The notes beneath the pieces were generated by a model that made no database searches, was not told the origin of the DNA, and saw only the letters and a list, made by a program, of their open reading frames with translations. Below, piece by piece: positions 20,085 through 31,314 of a stretch of 64,000 nt of DNA. The DNA comes from Ursus arctos (Eukaryota; Chordata; Mammalia; Carnivora; Ursidae). The stretch spans positions 45,954,475-46,018,474 of the forward strand of contig NW_026622808.1 of the NCBI RefSeq assembly GCF_023065955.2. Reading direction: 5' to 3'. The first letter of the stretch is position 1, and each line of letters begins with the position of its first letter. Position numbers and translations under genes: made by a program.

Positions 20085-22130
20085 TACTAATATATACTAA
20101 TGTGAATACTAATACCAACCTATACTATATACTGTGTACTATAAACCTATCTATCTATATATAAACTCACAAAGATAATGAACTGTCCAAATTCTATCCA
20201 AATAATTAAATTTTGAATTATTGGGTGTAGAATTCATGAAGTCTTTTTATAGAGTGAAATTTAAAGAAAAAAACAACTAAAAAAGGAAAACCAAGTATGG
20301 TTTCTTTTCTCTATTTGAACCAGTCACATTTTGTTCCATCAAATTTATCACTCTTCTCATACCAATAACACATGAAACCTAATTCTGATTTGATGTGTTG
20401 ATATTCATTTCGGGTTTGGTAAAGCACTTAGTCCTACCTCCAATATCTGTCTAGAAGAAAGAGCCCTTTTACTGATATCCCACACTCAAGGAGAAGGGAT
20501 TGAACAAGGGTATGGATACCAAGAGGGCCAGCTTAGAGGCTACCCAACACCATGGGTTTCTTTTGTGCCGATACCTACATTCTTTGCAATATTTAGAGAT
20601 TGTCATCTCTGAAAAGCATGTCCTGGGCATACTCAAAGGGGAAATAAAACAAGGTGTAAAAGAAAAAAAATTCTGTTCTCAGATAATGTAACTCTTCACT
20701 CGGAGTTGACAGCCCAGACATACACACATATTGGTTGTTTCCACTGTGTGACTTGAGAGGAGTCAGAGAGCACCCCTCATAGCATCTTAAAAGAAGCTGT
20801 ATGATCTCAGGGATGTAAAACACATTCTCGAGGGGGCAGTATCACCCCCAAGGGGCCAACAATTGGTTCTCGGGGGCAGAAAGTTGTTATTCTTTTTATG
20901 TAGGAAGCACGGATGTACATACAGTACATACACAGACACATGGTATGTCTATGGCATTAACATTTTATGGAGGGAGTGATAAGAGGAAAAAATGCCTTCA
21001 AAAGTTACTTCAGGAGAATGATAATGAGAAAAAGGCTGAGAACAACTTGACGTAGGACAAGCCAGTAAAGAATATTCTGAGATAAAGACGGCTTCGGGGA
21101 AGGAGGGGCTGGGCTGCAGATTCAGCAGGGGGTGGACAGGAGGAGATAGTATTGGAAACGCGACAGAGTGTAAGTGGACTTTCCCAGGCACATACTAGGC
21201 TTTGGTTTTCCTCCTCAATCTAATTTTACCTAATTTCTTTCTTTCAGGGATTCCTCACAGCATATGACCCACTGAGAATTGTTTTCTGGCTTTGGAGCAC
21301 AACTATGTACAGATTCATTTTAAGCATGTTTTCTAATGTTTCTGAGAGATTTGGGGTTGGTGGGGAAGGTCGTAGCAAATGTTTGGTCCACCATCCAGAA
21401 ATGGAAAGTATTTATTACAAAGTAAGAAGAGATAGGCTCCGTTTTCCCTCTCCTTCTTCCTCCTATTCCCTCTGTTGGGTAGAGGCAAAGTGTCCGTTGA
21501 AGGAGAAAAGAGTAAAGGTCTAGAAAATCAGCAGAACACTGTGGTAGGAAACCTTGCACTGTCAGCTGCCATGTCGGCGTCTGGTCCTGAGGCTTCTGGT
21601 GTGTCTAGGTTTCATATTTCTTGTGTTTTAAGTGAAAGGTTTGTATAAAATAATACTTCAGGTTGACTCCAGCATCAATAATACATTATCCCATAAAATG
21701 CCATCTGCATTTTCACAAAAATATCTTAAAGTACAGCTGTTAGTTGTAGAGTTATATATCTTTGGGTGAAGGTTTTGCTTCTCCTGTCGCAATCCCAATG
21801 CTCAGTAGACCCATAAAAGTTGAGCTGTTAATCTAGGATTGTGACCTTTGTGTGAACTACACAATCACCTCGATATAAGGGAGAAAGACTTCACCTCTGA
21901 GTCAGTACAGATTCAATATTCAAGTCCTCTAGACTTGGAAGCCTCTGAAGACATATTTATCTGAAATCACAATCTTGCCTGTTACATGGAACTGCAAGAA
22001 ATTCCCCTTTTTGTAGTTAAAAAATAATTGAATATTGGCAAATGTAGGTAGAGTCCAGCCTAGAGTTTAACCAGATCAGTCTCCTTTAATGAGAAGCAAT
22101 CATTAATTTATTAAATAAAATTTTAATCTA
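20085..22130. other. unique sequence with one possible DNA-transposon trace
   Basis: About 20825-20905 (gggggcagtatcacccccaa, gttctcgggggcagaaag) resembles a worn hAT-type element. An ATG with a fair context at about 21574 opens a frame of only about 25 codons. No gene is supported. Confidence 0.35.
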
Positions 22131-22357
22131 TGTCATGAGACAAAAAAGTCATCACTGATTTATTTTTATTTTATTTTTATTTAAGTTTTTATTTTCATCA
22201 CCCAGTGCTCATCATGACAAGTATATTCCTTAATCCAGATCCCCAATTTCACCCATTCCTCCACCCCTCTTCCCTCTCTGGTAACTGTCAGTTTGTTCTC
22301 TATAGTTAAGAGCCTGTTTCTTGGTTTGTCTCTCTTTTTCCCCTTTGCTCATTTGTT

Positions 22358-25300
22358 TTATTTCTTAAATTTCACATATGAGTGAATCATATAGTATTTG
22401 ACTCTCTCTAAATGACTTAATTCACTTAGCATAATACTCTCTAGATCCATCCATGTTGTTGCAAATGGCAAGATTTCATTCTTTTGGGGGATGAATAATA
22501 TTCCATTGTATATATACCACATCTTATTTATCCATTTATCGATTGATTGACATTTAGGCTGCTTCCATAGTTTGGCTATTGTAAATAATGATACAATGAA
22601 CATAGGGCTGCATCTATCCCTTTGAATTCGTGTTTTTGTATTTAGGGGTAAATGCTCAATAGTGCAATTGCTGGATCATGAGGTAGTTCTTTTTTTGACT
22701 TTCTGAGGAATCTCCATACTGTTTTCCACAGAGTCTATACCAGTTTGCAGCCTACCAACAGTGCACGAGGGTTCTTTTTTCTCCACATCCTCACCAACAC
22801 TTATTATTTCTTATGTTTTTGGTTTTAGCCATTCTGACAGGTGTAAGGTGATCTCTCATTGTAGTTTTGACTTGCATCTCCCTGATGTAGAGTGACGTTG
22901 ACCATCTTTTCATGTATCTTTTGGCCACCCGGATGTCTTCTCTGGAGAAATGTCTGTTCATGTCTTCTGCCCATTTTTAAATTAGATTATTTGTTTTTTG
23001 GATATTGGGTTTTATAAGTTCTTTATATGTTTTGGATACTAACCCTTTATTGGATATGTTATTCACAAATATCTTCTCCCATTCCATAAGTTGCCTTTTA
23101 GTTTTGTTGATTGTTTCCTTCATTGTGCAGAAGCTTTTTATTTTGATACAGTCCCAAAGTTTATCTTTGCTTTTGTTTCCCTTGCCACCGGGGACCTATC
23201 TAGAAAAAAAGTTGCTATGACTGATGTTAGAAAAATTATTGCCTGTGCTCTCTTCCAGGATTTTTATGGTTTCAGGTCTCACATTCAGGTCTTTAATCCA
23301 TTTTGAATTTGTATTTATGCATGGTATAAGAGAATGGTCCAGTTTATTCCTTTGCATATAGCTGTCCAGTTTTCCCAACACCATTTGTTGAATAAACAGT
23401 CTTTTTTCCATTGGATAATCTTTCCTGCTTTGTTAAAGATTAATTGACCATATAACTGTGGGTTTATTTCTGGATTTTCTATCCTATTCCATTGATTTAT
23501 GTGTCTGTTTTTATGACAGTACTATACCATTTTTATTACTACAGCTTTGCAATATAACTTGAAGTCAGGAACTGTAATGCCTCCAGCTTTGCTTTTCTTT
23601 TTCAAGACTGCATTGGCTCTTCTTGGTCTTTTGTGGTTCCTTACAAATTTTAGGATGGTTTGTTCCAGTTCTGTGAAAAGTGCTGTTGGTATTTTGATAG
23701 GGATTGCATTAAATGTGTAGATTGCTTTGAATAGTGTGACATTTTAACAATATTTGCTCTTACAATCCATGAGCACAGCATGTCCCCATTTCTTTGTGTC
23801 ATCATCAATTTCTTTCATCAGTTTTTTTTTTTTTAATAGTTTTCAGAGTAGTTTTTTCACATCTCTGGTTAGGTTTCCTACTATTTTGGGTACAATCATA
23901 AACGGGATTGTTTTCTTTATTTCCCTTTCTGCTCCTTCATTATCGGCATATAGAAATGCAAGAGATTTCTGTAGATTGATTTATATCCATGACTTTAATG
24001 AATTAATTTATCAGTTCTAGCAGTTTTTTGGTGGAGTCTTGCAGGTTTTCTATACGTGGCGTCATGTCATCTGTAATAGTGAAAGTTGTACTTCTTCCTT
24101 ACCGATCTGGATGCCTTTTATTTCTTCTTGCTGTCTGATTGCTGTGGCTAGGACTTCTAGTACTATGTTGAATACAAGTGGTGAGAGTGGACATCTTTGT
24201 CTTGTTCTTGACCTTAGGAGAAAAGCTCTCAGTTTTTCTTCATTAAGGACAATGTTAGCTGTGAGATTTTCATATGTGGCCTTTATTATGTGGGGTGTGT
24301 ACCCTCTAAACCACTTTGTTGAGGGTTTTTATTACGAAGTGATGTGCTTCATCAAATGCTTTTTCTGCATCTATGGAAATGATATGATTCTTAACTCTTC
24401 TCTTATTGATGTGATGTATCACATTGATTGACTTACAAAAATGGAACCACACCTGCAACCCAGGAATAAATCCCACTTGATTGTGGTGAATGATTTTTTA
24501 ATGTACTGTTGGATTCAGTTTATTAGTATTATGTTGAGGATTTTTGCATCTATGTTCATCAGACATATTGGCCTGTAGTTCTCTTTTTTTGTGTGTGATG
24601 TCTTTATCTGGTTTGGTATCAGGGTAATTCTGGCCTCATAAATGAATTTGGAAGTTCTCCTTCCTTTTTTATTTTTTGGAATAGTTTGAAAAGAATAGGT
24701 ACTAAGTCTTCCTTAAATGTTTAGTAGAATTTGCCTATGAAACCATCTGGTCCTGGACTTTTGTTTGCTGGGAGTTTTTTTTATTACTGATTCAATTTCT
24801 TTGCTGGTGATTGGTTTGTTCAAATTTTCTATTTCTTTCTGTCTCAATTTCGGTAGGCTACATATTTCTAGGAATGTATCCACTTCTTCTAGGTTGTCCA
24901 ATTTGTTGGCATATAGTGTATCATAATATTCTGTTAACAATTGTTTTATTTCAGTGGAGTTTATTGTTATTTCTCCTTTATCATTTGTGATTTTATTTAT
25001 TTGGATCCTTTCTTTTTTTTTCTTTTTTTAAAGAGTTTATTTATTTGAGAGAGTGAGAGAGAGAGAGAGCATGGGAGGGGGGAGGGCCAGAGGGAGAAGC
25101 AGACCCCTTGCTGAGCAGGAAGCCTGGGACTCCAGAATCATGACCTAAGCCAAAGACAGTCGGTTAAGCCAACCAGGCACACTTTTCTCTTTTTTTTCTT
25201 GATAAAGCCTGGTAGAGGCTTATCAATTTTATTGATTTTTTTCATAGAACCAGCTCCCGGTTTCATTGATCTGCTCTGTTTCTCTAGTTTTTGGGGTTTT

Positions 25301-26300
25301 TTTTTTAATTTCTATATATTTATTTCTGCTCTAATCTTTATTATTTTCTTCCTTCTGGTTCTAGGTTTTGTTTGATGCTCTTTTAGGTGAAAGGTTAGGC
25401 TATTTGACATTTTTCTTGCTTTTTGAGGTAGGCCTATATTGCTATAAATGTTCCTCTTAGGACTGCTTTTGCTGCATCTCAAAGGTTTCGAACTGTTTTG
25501 GTTTCATTTTCATTTGTTTCCATGTACTTTTTAATTTCTTCTTTTATTTACTGGTTGACCCATTCAAGTTTAGTGGCACATTCACCTCCATGTATTTGTG
25601 GTCTTTCCAGATTTTTTTCTTGTGGTTGACTTCAAGTTTCATAATGTTGTGGTCAAAAAAGATGCATGGTATTATGACTTTGATCTTTTTGAATTTGTTG
25701 AGGTTTGTTTTGTGGCCTAATATGTGATCTATTTTGGAGAATGTTCCATGTACACTTGCAAATAATGTGTATTCTGCTGTTTTAGGATGGAATGTCCTGA
25801 ATATCAATGTGTTAAATCCATCTGGTCCAGTGTATCATTCAAAGCCATTGTCTCCTTACTGATTTTCTGTTTAGATGATCTGTCCATTGATGTAAGTGGG
25901 GTGTTAAAATCCCCTACTATTATTGTATATTATTGATTAGTTCCTTTATGCTTGTTATTAACTGTTTTATGTATTTGGGGGCTCCCAAGTTGGATGCATA
26001 AGCATTGACAATTATTATATCCTCTTGCTGGATTGTCCCCTTTATTATTCTATAGTGTCCTTGTCTCTTGTTACAGTCTTTGTTTTAAAGTCTCTTTTGT
26101 CTGATTTAAGTGTTGCTAATCTGGTTTTCTTTTGACATCCTTTTGCATGTAGATGTTTCTTCATCCCCCTTCAATATGCAGGTGTCTTTAGGTCTAATAT
26201 GAGTCTCTTGTAGGCAACAGATAGATGGGTCTTGTATTTATCCATTCTGTCACCCTGTGTCTTTTGATTGGAGCATTTAGTCTATTTACATTCAAAGTAA
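22358..26300 (-). pseudogene. L1 ORF2 remnant (endonuclease / reverse transcriptase)
   Basis: In the intact family ORF2 encodes an N-terminal APE-type endonuclease, a reverse transcriptase and a Cys-rich C-terminus used in target-primed retrotransposition. Recognisable pieces, in sense order: an RHRVTEW-like N-terminus near 26.2-26.3 kb; GTFSKIDHILGHK at 25544-25807 (endonuclease end); EIENLNKPITSKEIESVIKK at 24713-24940 (entry to the RT domain); [18 protein letters not shown] at 23196-23411; and SLFTIAKLWKQPKCQS at 22358-22603 (C-terminus). Each piece is bounded by stops or frameshifts, and a SINE cuts the frame at 25.0-25.2 kb. It cannot make protein. Confidence 0.88.
25022..25184 (-). mobile_element. 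SINEC inserted in L1 ORF2, older and truncated
   Basis: agagtttatttatttgagag, a GA-rich body, ccagaatcatgacctaagcc, gtcggttaagccaaccaggc. L1 sequence resumes on both sides (ggatcctttc ... ttttcttgataaagcc). Confidence 0.85.
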
Positions 26301-27065
26301 TTATTGATAGATATGTATTTATTGCCATTTTATTATTAGTTTTGTGGCTGTTTCTGAAGATTTTTCTCTGATCTTGCTTTCTTTCATGGTTTGCTGGTTT
26401 TCTTTAGTGTTATATTTGGATTCTTTCCTCTTTATTCTTTGCATATCTATTAGTGGTTTTTGATTTGTGATTACCATTGGGTTTCTATATAATATCTTCT
26501 GCATATAGCAAAATACAGTCCATATTAAATTGATTGTTGTTTCAGTTTGAGCCCATTCTTTTCTCCTCTCCTCCCCACATTTAGGTATATGATGTCATAT
26601 TTTATATCATTTTATTTTGTGAATTCCTTTACTGATTTTCTACAGAAATATTCATTTTTACTGCTTTTGTGTTTCCCACCTTTATACTGTCACTTCTGGT
26701 CTTTCCTTTCCACTCGAAGACCCCCTTTAATACTTCTTTCAGGGCTGGTTTAGTGGTCATGAACTCTTTTAGTTTTTGTTTGTTTAGGAAACTCTTTATC
26801 TTTCCTTCTATTCTAAATGATATCCTTGCTGGATAAAGAATTCTTGGCTGCACATTTTTTCCTTTCAGCACTTTGAATGTATCATACCACTCCCTTCTAG
26901 CTTAGAAAGATTTTGCTTAAAAATATCCTGCTAGCCTTATGGGTTTTCCCTTGTAAATTACTGTCTACTTTTGTCTTGATGCTTTTAATATTTTTCTTTT
27001 ATCACTACATTTTTCCATTTTAATTGCAACATGTCTTGGTGTGGATCTGCTTTTGTTGATTTAAC

Positions 27066-27245
27066 AAAAAAAGATTTTATTTATTTATTTGAGAGACAGC
27101 AAAAGCCAGAATGATCACAGAGGGAGAGGGAGAAGCAGACTCGCCACTGAGTGGAGAGCCCGACACAGGGCTCATTCCTAGGATCCTGAGATCATGACCT
27201 GAGCTGAAGGTAGACATTCAACCAACTGAGCCACACAGGCGCCCC
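27066..27245 (-). mobile_element. SINEC inserted in L1 ORF1
   Basis: aaaaaagattttatttattt, agcagactcgccactgagtg, gatcatgacctgagctgaag and gagccacacaggcgcccc. The flanking cttttgttgattt (left) / cttttgttggttt (right) is the target duplication. Confidence 0.93.
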
Positions 27246-27703
27246 TCCTTTTGTTGGTTTTGTTGGGGGTTCTCTGTGCCTCCTGGATCTGGATATCTGT
27301 TTCCTTCCCCAGATTAGGAAAGTTTTCAGCTCTTATTTCTTCAAATAAATTCTCTGCCCCCTTTCTCTCTTCTCTTCTTCAGGGACTCCTAAAATCTGAA
27401 TGTTATTAAGTTTGATGGTGTCACTGAGTTCCCTAAATCTATTCTTGTTTTTCATAGTTCTTCTTTCTCTGTTTTATTCGGTTTGACTACTTTCCATTAT
27501 TCTATCTTCTAGGTCATTAATTCATTCCTCTGTTTCTTCTGCTGTTCATTTCATCAAGTATGTTTCTCCTTTCACTTACTGAGCCCTTTATCTCTATGTT
27601 TGTTATTCCTTACCTCTGTGTTAATGGTTGCAGTGATGTTCTCCACTCTTTTATCAAGTCCAGTGAATACCTTTTTGATCATTGCTTTAAATTCTCCATC
27701 AGG

Positions 27704-27919
27704 CAGGTCACCTGGGTGGCTCAGTGGGTTAACCCTCAGACTGCTGGTTTTGGCTCAGGTCATGATCTCAGGGACATAAGATCAAGCCCCACGTCAGGCT
27801 CCATGCTCCACTGGGAGTCTGCTTCTCTCCCTCTCCCTCTTCCTCTGTCCCTTCCCCCATTCATGTGCATGTGTGTGCACTCTCTCTCTCTCCAAAATAA
27901 AGAAATAAATATTTTAAAG
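27704..27919 (+). mobile_element. SINEC inserted near the L1 ORF1 5' end
   Basis: cacctgggtggctcagtggg, ggttttggctcaggtcatga, ccacgtcaggctccatgctc and a CT-rich body. The duplication aattctccatcagg (27690-27703) / aattatccaccagg (27920-27933) has two mismatches, so the insertion is fairly old. Confidence 0.95.
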
Positions 27920-28049
27920 AATTATCCACCAGGAATGTTATTTATATCTGCTTCACTTAGATCTGTGGCCTTGTCCTAGTCTTTCATCTGGGACAAATAC
28001 CTCTGTCTTCTCTTTTCGTCTAAATCTCTACACCTATTTCCGTTTTTTA

Positions 28050-29165
28050 GTAAAGTCAGCTACATCCCCTGTTCTTGCAGATAATGGCTTCCTGAAGAAG
28101 AGGTCCTGCCTGCAGTGTAGTGTCTCCTGGTCCCCCGGGCCTGGCACTTCCTGGAGTGTTTCTAATGTGTGCTTCATGTACTCTGCTATTGTGTCCTGGC
28201 TGCTTTATCCTTCAGTCCAGTCATCTGCAGAGCCTCTCTTTGCCTGTTGTGGGCAATGTTTCGTCCCTGGCCCGAATGTGGTAAGTTTAAACTAGGTGTG
28301 CTCAGGTCTGCTTGTGAAATGAGACTTATCACCACTGCCACCGGAACTGAGGCCTCACAAAACTCCTGGGTTGGGAGATGTGGTGTGGGCAGGGGTTTGG
28401 ATCAGTCTTCTGGAGGAGAGGACCTGCTGTGCTGAGACTGAGGCAAGCATGACTGGGAAGGGAGATTCTTCCAGAGCATGGGGGAGTACTGCTAGGTGTA
28501 AGCAATCTAGGTAGCCAATGTCAATGCTGAACTGGTTCCTGCAGTTGACCTTGTGCTTGCTGAGGGGTGGGGGAGGGAAATGGTGCCTGCCAGTTCCTTT
28601 GTTCCTGGAAGGGTCTCTCCCTGAATAATGCCTCTCTGGGATATACCTCAAGATGAGCAAATAAGCTCCTACTGTGTGTCCCAAGCACTCTTCAGGCCAC
28701 TGTTTCCACATTTATGTCCACAGGCTGTTTGCCCTGTCTTCTCTCCAAAAGCAGCTCCAATGTCCTCCAAGTTCTCCCAGAGCCAAGCACACTGACCTTT
28801 AAAACTCCAGGCTTTAAGCCCCACTGGTTGCAAGAACTCACAAAAATCAGGCCCTCTCACTTGCCAAGCCAATTGCTATGGGGATTCGTTTTCCCTGTGC
28901 ATTCCCCTGTGTGCGAGTCTCTCATCCTTCTCTACAACTGCAGCTCCCTCCTCATTTTAGTGGCCACTTTCTGTTTCTCTCCCAAGCCACATCTTTGCAC
29001 TTCCTTCTTCAATGTGACCTCTTATCTACTTTTAGTTGTATAGTTTGTTCTGACAGACTTCAGATTGATTTCTGGGGTATTAAGGATTATTTGATAGTTA
29101 TCTAGTTGTATTCATGGGACAAGACAAGCCTAGGGTCCTCCTACTCCACTGCTATTTTCTATCCC
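28050..29165 (-). promoter_or_regulatory. L1 5' UTR (remnant internal promoter region)
   Basis: The GC-richer 1.1 kb upstream of ORF1 on the minus strand is the position of the L1 internal promoter. Frames at 28169-29105 on either strand belong to this UTR and are not genes. Activity is not expected given the element's age. Confidence 0.6.
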
Positions 29166-29174
29166 TGTCACTGT

Positions 29175-29305
29175 TGTTTTGTTTTTCTTTTTTTTTTTAA
29201 CCATCTTTTGTTTGTTTTTGCCATTTCCACCTCCCCCCCGCCGACCCCCTGTGGGGTTTTTTGGGTTTTTTTTGTTTTTGTTTTTTTGTTTTTTTGTTTT
29301 TTTTA
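29175..29305. repeat. T/G-rich low-complexity tract
   Basis: Runs of tttttttg units with an internal cctcccccccgccgaccccc block. It borders the L1 5' end. Confidence 0.85.
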
Positions 29306-29309
29306 CCAT

Positions 29310-29930
29310 CAGTTAAACCCAAAGTAGAACTAAATTTGAAAGTGAAACAAAAAGACAGGTGTTTATTTATAATGAGTTGGCTTGAAACAACAAAAACAAA
29401 GTTATTTTCCTGGTTCTAAGGAGAGGTTGTTTGCTAACAGATGTGGTCAACCTTCTTATAGATTGAGAAGACTCTGCTTTATCTGTGCCATGTTTTTCCA
29501 TAGAGTTTGCGACAATTCCTAGTGGAACTGCCCCCCCAAAATAAGAACTCTAGCTTAGTGATCACAAGAGAAAGGGTATGGAGGCAAGGGTAGAAATATT
29601 GTGGGTGCATTAGCTCCTTCTATTCTAGCCTGGTTTTGCTAGGTCTTCTCTGGGATTCTGAGGGGAAAAAAAAAATCTAGATCCAATTTCTAAACTAGAA
29701 AATGAGTAAAGATTTGTAGACTGAAGCTAAGGTTAAAGTGACAGGAGATGGAAGAAGGAGAAAAAAAAGAATTAGGATAATTAGAAGGGGATGGAAAAGA
29801 ATGAAAAGATTAGGAGGAACATTGGAAGGATCTGGAGGGAAGAGTAATTGAGAAGGAAGTGGAGGAGGAGATGGGCATGCCTGGTTTCCAATCCCTTATC
29901 CCTATATTGGTCACTTGAAGAGAAGAGAAG
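29310..29930. other. unique purine-rich sequence
   Basis: Between the two minus-strand L1s. A-rich and G/A-rich (29740-29860) but with no recognised repeat or gene. Confidence 0.4.
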
Positions 29931-29937
29931 GGAATAC

Positions 29938-30010
29938 CCTCCCTCCCTCCCTCCCTCCCTTCCTTCCTTCCTTCCTTCCTTCCTTCCTTCCTTCCTCTCT
30001 CTCTCTCTAT
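29938..30010. repeat. compound (CCCT)n-(CCTT)n-(CT)n microsatellite
   Basis: ccctccctccctccctcc passes into cttccttccttccttcc and then ctctctctct. It lies exactly at the 3' (tail) side of the minus-strand L1 that follows. Confidence 0.95.
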
Positions 30011-30346
30011 TTTAATGTAGTGATTCAACAATTCTATACATTACTCAGTGCTCATCATGAAAATTGTGCTCTTAATCCCCTCTGCCTATTTCACCCATCT
30101 CCCCACCCACCTCCCCTCTGGTAATCATCCATTTGTTTTTTTAAAGGTAAGAGTCTGTTCCTTGTTTTACCTCTCTCTCTCTTTTTTTACTTTGCTTATT
30201 TGTTTTGTTTCTTAAATTCCACATATGAGTGAAATCATATGGTATTTGTCTTTCCCTGACTGGCTTCTTTTGCTTAAGATTATACTGTCTAGCCCCAACC
30301 ACATTGTTGCAAGTGAGAAGATTTCATTCTTTTTGATGGCTGAGTA

Positions 30347-30352
<6 letters not shown>

Positions 30353-30385
<33 letters not shown>

Positions 30386-30412
30386 GCACACACACACGCA
30401 CACACACACATA
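30353..30412 (+). repeat. (CA)n microsatellite inside L1
   Basis: acacacacacacacacacac interrupted by agaggcacac and acgcac. It replaces the usual L1 sequence after gctgagtaatatt. Confidence 0.95.
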
Positions 30413-30576
30413 TACATGCCACATCTTCTTTACCCATTTGTCATGGATAACCCATGTGGGCTGCATCCATAATTTGGCTATAATAAACATGGGGTGCATC
30501 TATCCCTTTGAATTTTTTTTTTATTTTTTGGGGTAAATACCCAGTGTAATTGCCGGATCATAGGGTAGTTCTATTT

Positions 30577-31300
30577 TTAACTTTTTGAGGAATCTTCATT
30601 CTGTTTTCCACAGTGGTTGTAACAATTTACATTTCCACCAACAGTGCACAAGGGTTCTTTTTTCTCCACATCTTTGTCAACACTTATTCTTTCTCGTGTT
30701 TTTGGTTTTAGCCATTCTGACAGGTGATATCTCCTTGTAATTTTGAATTGCATTTCCCTGATGCTGAGTGATTTTGAGCATCTGTTCATGTGTCTGTTGG
30801 CCATCTGGATGTCTTCTCTGGAGAAATGTCTCTTCGTGTCTGCCCGTTTTTTGGATTATTGGTTTTGGGTGCTGAGTTTATAAGTTCTTCATATATTTTG
30901 GATACTAACCCTTTATTGGATATGTCATTTGCAAAAATGTTCTCTTATTCCAAAGGTTGCCTTTAGTTTTGTTGATTGTTTCCTTCACTGTGTAGAAGTT
31001 TTTTATTTTGATATAGTTCCAACAGTTTATTTTTGCTTCTATTTCCCTTGCCTCAAGAGACATATCTAGAAAAAAGCTGCTACAGCCAATGTCAAAGAAA
31101 TTATTGCATATACTTTTTCTTAGGATTTTTATGGTTTCAGGTCTCACATTTAGGTCCTTAATAGATTTTGAGTTTCTTTTTGTGTATGGTGTAAGAAAGT
31201 GGACCAGTTCATTCTTTTGCATATAGCTGTCCAGTTTTTCCAACACCATTTGTTGAAGAAACTGTCTTTTCCCCACTGCGTATTCTTTCCTCCTTTGTTT
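30577..31300 (-). pseudogene. L1 ORF2 C-terminal remnant
   Basis: Frames at 30577-30804 ([20 protein letters not shown], then [17 protein letters not shown]) and 30905-31414 (ORF2-like [20 protein letters not shown], then [15 protein letters not shown]). The latter frame continues past the L1 boundary into unrelated upstream sequence, so its first 40 or so residues are not L1. Confidence 0.85.
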
Positions 31301-31314
31301 TTTAACCATGATTT

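Larger units (their letters stand above)
26629..28040 (-). pseudogene. L1 ORF1 remnant (RNA-binding chaperone)
   Basis: ORF1p is the trimeric nucleic-acid chaperone of the L1 particle. The C-terminal piece 26629-26871 reads RILYPARISFRIEGKIKSFL then KQKLKEFMTTKPALKEVLKG, the typical C-terminal domain. Upstream, reversed ORF1 sequence is interrupted by SINEs at 27.07-27.25 and 27.70-27.92 kb and by many stops. The exact start cannot be placed. Confidence 0.8.
22150..29165 (-). mobile_element. near-full-length L1 LINE, inactive, interrupted by three SINEs
   Basis: Plus-strand text is the reverse of L1. The T-rich tail (22155-22195) is followed by the 3' UTR, ORF2 (about 22.4-26.3 kb), the inter-ORF region, ORF1 (about 26.6-28.0 kb) and a roughly 1.1-kb GC-richer 5' UTR ending near 29165, where the sense strand would start with a gatagaaaatagcagtggag-type 5' end. 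Subtracting the three SINEs (about 0.56 kb) leaves about 6.4 kb, close to a complete element. All frames are broken. Confidence 0.9.
30010..31310 (-). mobile_element. 5'-truncated L1 LINE
   Basis: Reversed L1 3' UTR (cagtgctcatcatgaaaatt, cacatatgagtgaaatcata) followed by the C-terminal third of ORF2. It ends abruptly near ttcctcctttgtttttt at about 31.3 kb. It is the same orientation and similar type as the 22-29 kb element but a separate insertion. Confidence 0.9.

Noticed and set aside
27560..27979. 139-codon plus-strand frame
   Set aside because: Composed of antisense L1 ORF1 plus a SINE; the serine/proline-rich part is the SINE CT-rich body.
28169..29105. Several 70-118 codon frames on both strands
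   Set aside because: They fall in the 5' UTR of the minus-strand L1 and mirror each other; no protein recognised.
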